NCBI RefSeq assembly: GCF_947501785.1
Contig: NZ_CANMXB010000001.1
Location: 2,856,501 to 2,920,500, forward strand
Length of the DNA: 64,000 bases
Direction of reading: 5' to 3'
Source of the DNA: an uncultured Litoreibacter sp.
GTDB lineage: Bacteria > Pseudomonadota > Alphaproteobacteria > Rhodobacterales > Rhodobacteraceae
Part shown: one piece after another, positions 63,526 to 64,000 of the stretch
Layout: every line of letters begins with the position of its first letter
Numbering within the stretch: the first letter of the stretch is position 1
Translations under genes and position numbers: made by a program
The notes under the pieces: generated by a model
Seen by the model: only the letters and a program-made list of their open reading frames with translations
The model's database searches: none
Told to the model about the DNA's origin: nothing

Positions 63526-64000
63526 ATGAGGCACCTTTCGGCAATAGCCAAGGGCACAAAGTGGAACAGAGAGCGCCTAAGTAGCGTTTTCGGCCAGTTT
63601 GAAGGGTTGGTAGACGTGATATCTCGCTTAACGGGCGCGGTGATACGGGCAGTTTTGGTCATGCTTTTGCTCATGACGCCCGCGTTGCTCCTTCCCGGCA
63701 TGACGCAAGATTCCAAGCAGATCGTCGCCTTTGTCGCATTGTTCGGGGCGGTGATTACGCTGATCGAATATGGTTCAAGCTACCCAAGCCTCATCGAATT
63801 CCGCAATGCGCCGCCGTTTAACCGTGTCCGGTTCGTGTCGCTGTTTCTGACCGTGTTCTTATTGTCGGTGCTGTTCCGCGGCCAATATGACGAGACCACG
63901 CTGACCCGCGTTGTGTCAGCCATTGGCCTGCTGATCGGTCACGTGATTGATTTCCCCTACAGCCCGGTGCGCTTGATCATCCTGTTGCTTCCCGATGCGG
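63526..64000 (+). CDS. Membrane protein of unknown function (partial, runs off right edge)
   Basis: A reading frame open to the end of the window, at least 158 residues, starting at ATG 63526. The N-terminal 35 residues are basic, then three or four hydrophobic helices follow ('AVLVMLLLMTPALLLPG', 'IVAFVALFGAVITLIEYGSS', 'VSLFLTVFLLSVLFR'). 'YPSLIEFRNAPPFNRVRFVS' is a conserved-looking block. I recall similar membrane proteins in Rhodobacteraceae but know no function. Other starts in frame are possible, so the N-terminus is uncertain. Confidence 0.6.
   Translation, partial: MRHLSAIAKGTKWNRERLSSVFGQFEGLVDVISRLTGAVIRAVLVMLLLMTPALLLPGMTQDSKQIVAFVALFGAVITLIEYGSSYPSLIEFRNAPPFNRVRFVSLFLTVFLLSVLFRGQYDETTLTRVVSAIGLLIGHVIDFPYSPVRLIILLLPDA

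Overview
The window reads as a marine alphaproteobacterium of the Rhodobacteraceae (Roseobacter group). The evidence is gene content and order: a CcrM-type GANTC methyltransferase, a CenR-like response regulator, DUF3576 and DUF4170 proteins, a waaA-lpxK pair followed upstream by DUF4170, cysQ-like and pmbA genes, a leuS-lptE-holA operon, Rhodobacter-type porins and a urea (urt) ABC cluster. Apart from the left end it looks like ordinary chromosomal backbone. Genes are dense, neighbours often overlap by a few bases, and several use GTG or TTG starts.

Positions 1-5582 are the right end of an integrated element. It carries a type I restriction-modification operon transcribed leftwards (hsdM, hsdS, hsdR; hsdR runs off the edge), preceded by an XRE repressor and a small membrane protein. 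Divergent from these are two small DNA-binding ORFs and a tyrosine integrase. The integrase is followed by the 3' half of a tRNA-Arg(CCU), which is the attR scar. The intact tRNA should lie left of the window, at the other end of the element.

Positions 5600-24700 are housekeeping backbone: a membrane-anchored winged-helix protein, rnhB, ccrM with two GANTC sites in its leader, an MDR-family reductase, an AlkB-type hydroxylase, mutY, a DciA-like protein, a DsbA-like thiol oxidoreductase, lipid A/Kdo genes (lpxK, waaA), a CysQ-like phosphatase, pmbA, an enoyl-CoA hydratase, a flavoprotein, holA, lptE and leuS.

Positions 24700-46900 hold a DUF3576 lipoprotein, two tandem porins sharing a 203-bp identical block and a duplicated terminator, a YggS-family PLP protein, an L,D-transpeptidase, ribA with an unusual N-terminal domain, the CenR-like regulator, an alpha/beta hydrolase, an MFS transporter, exonuclease III, a thioredoxin-like co-chaperone, a Lon-N protein, a Trm112-like protein, a UbiH-type monooxygenase, an amidase, an aminotransferase, ftsK, lolA, an SLT lipoprotein, an AEC transporter, hspQ and a gamma-glutamyltransferase.

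Positions 47200-64000 hold an RsbW/STAS partner-switching pair, a thiolase, a free-methionine-sulfoxide reductase, the urea transporter urtABCDE with an amidase and an MscS channel upstream, leuCD, a secreted hydrolase divergent from a membrane-embedded AraC-type regulator with a near-palindrome between them, and a partial membrane protein. The least explained parts are the integrated element with its three-half-site operator, the porin mosaic, and several unusual regulator architectures.
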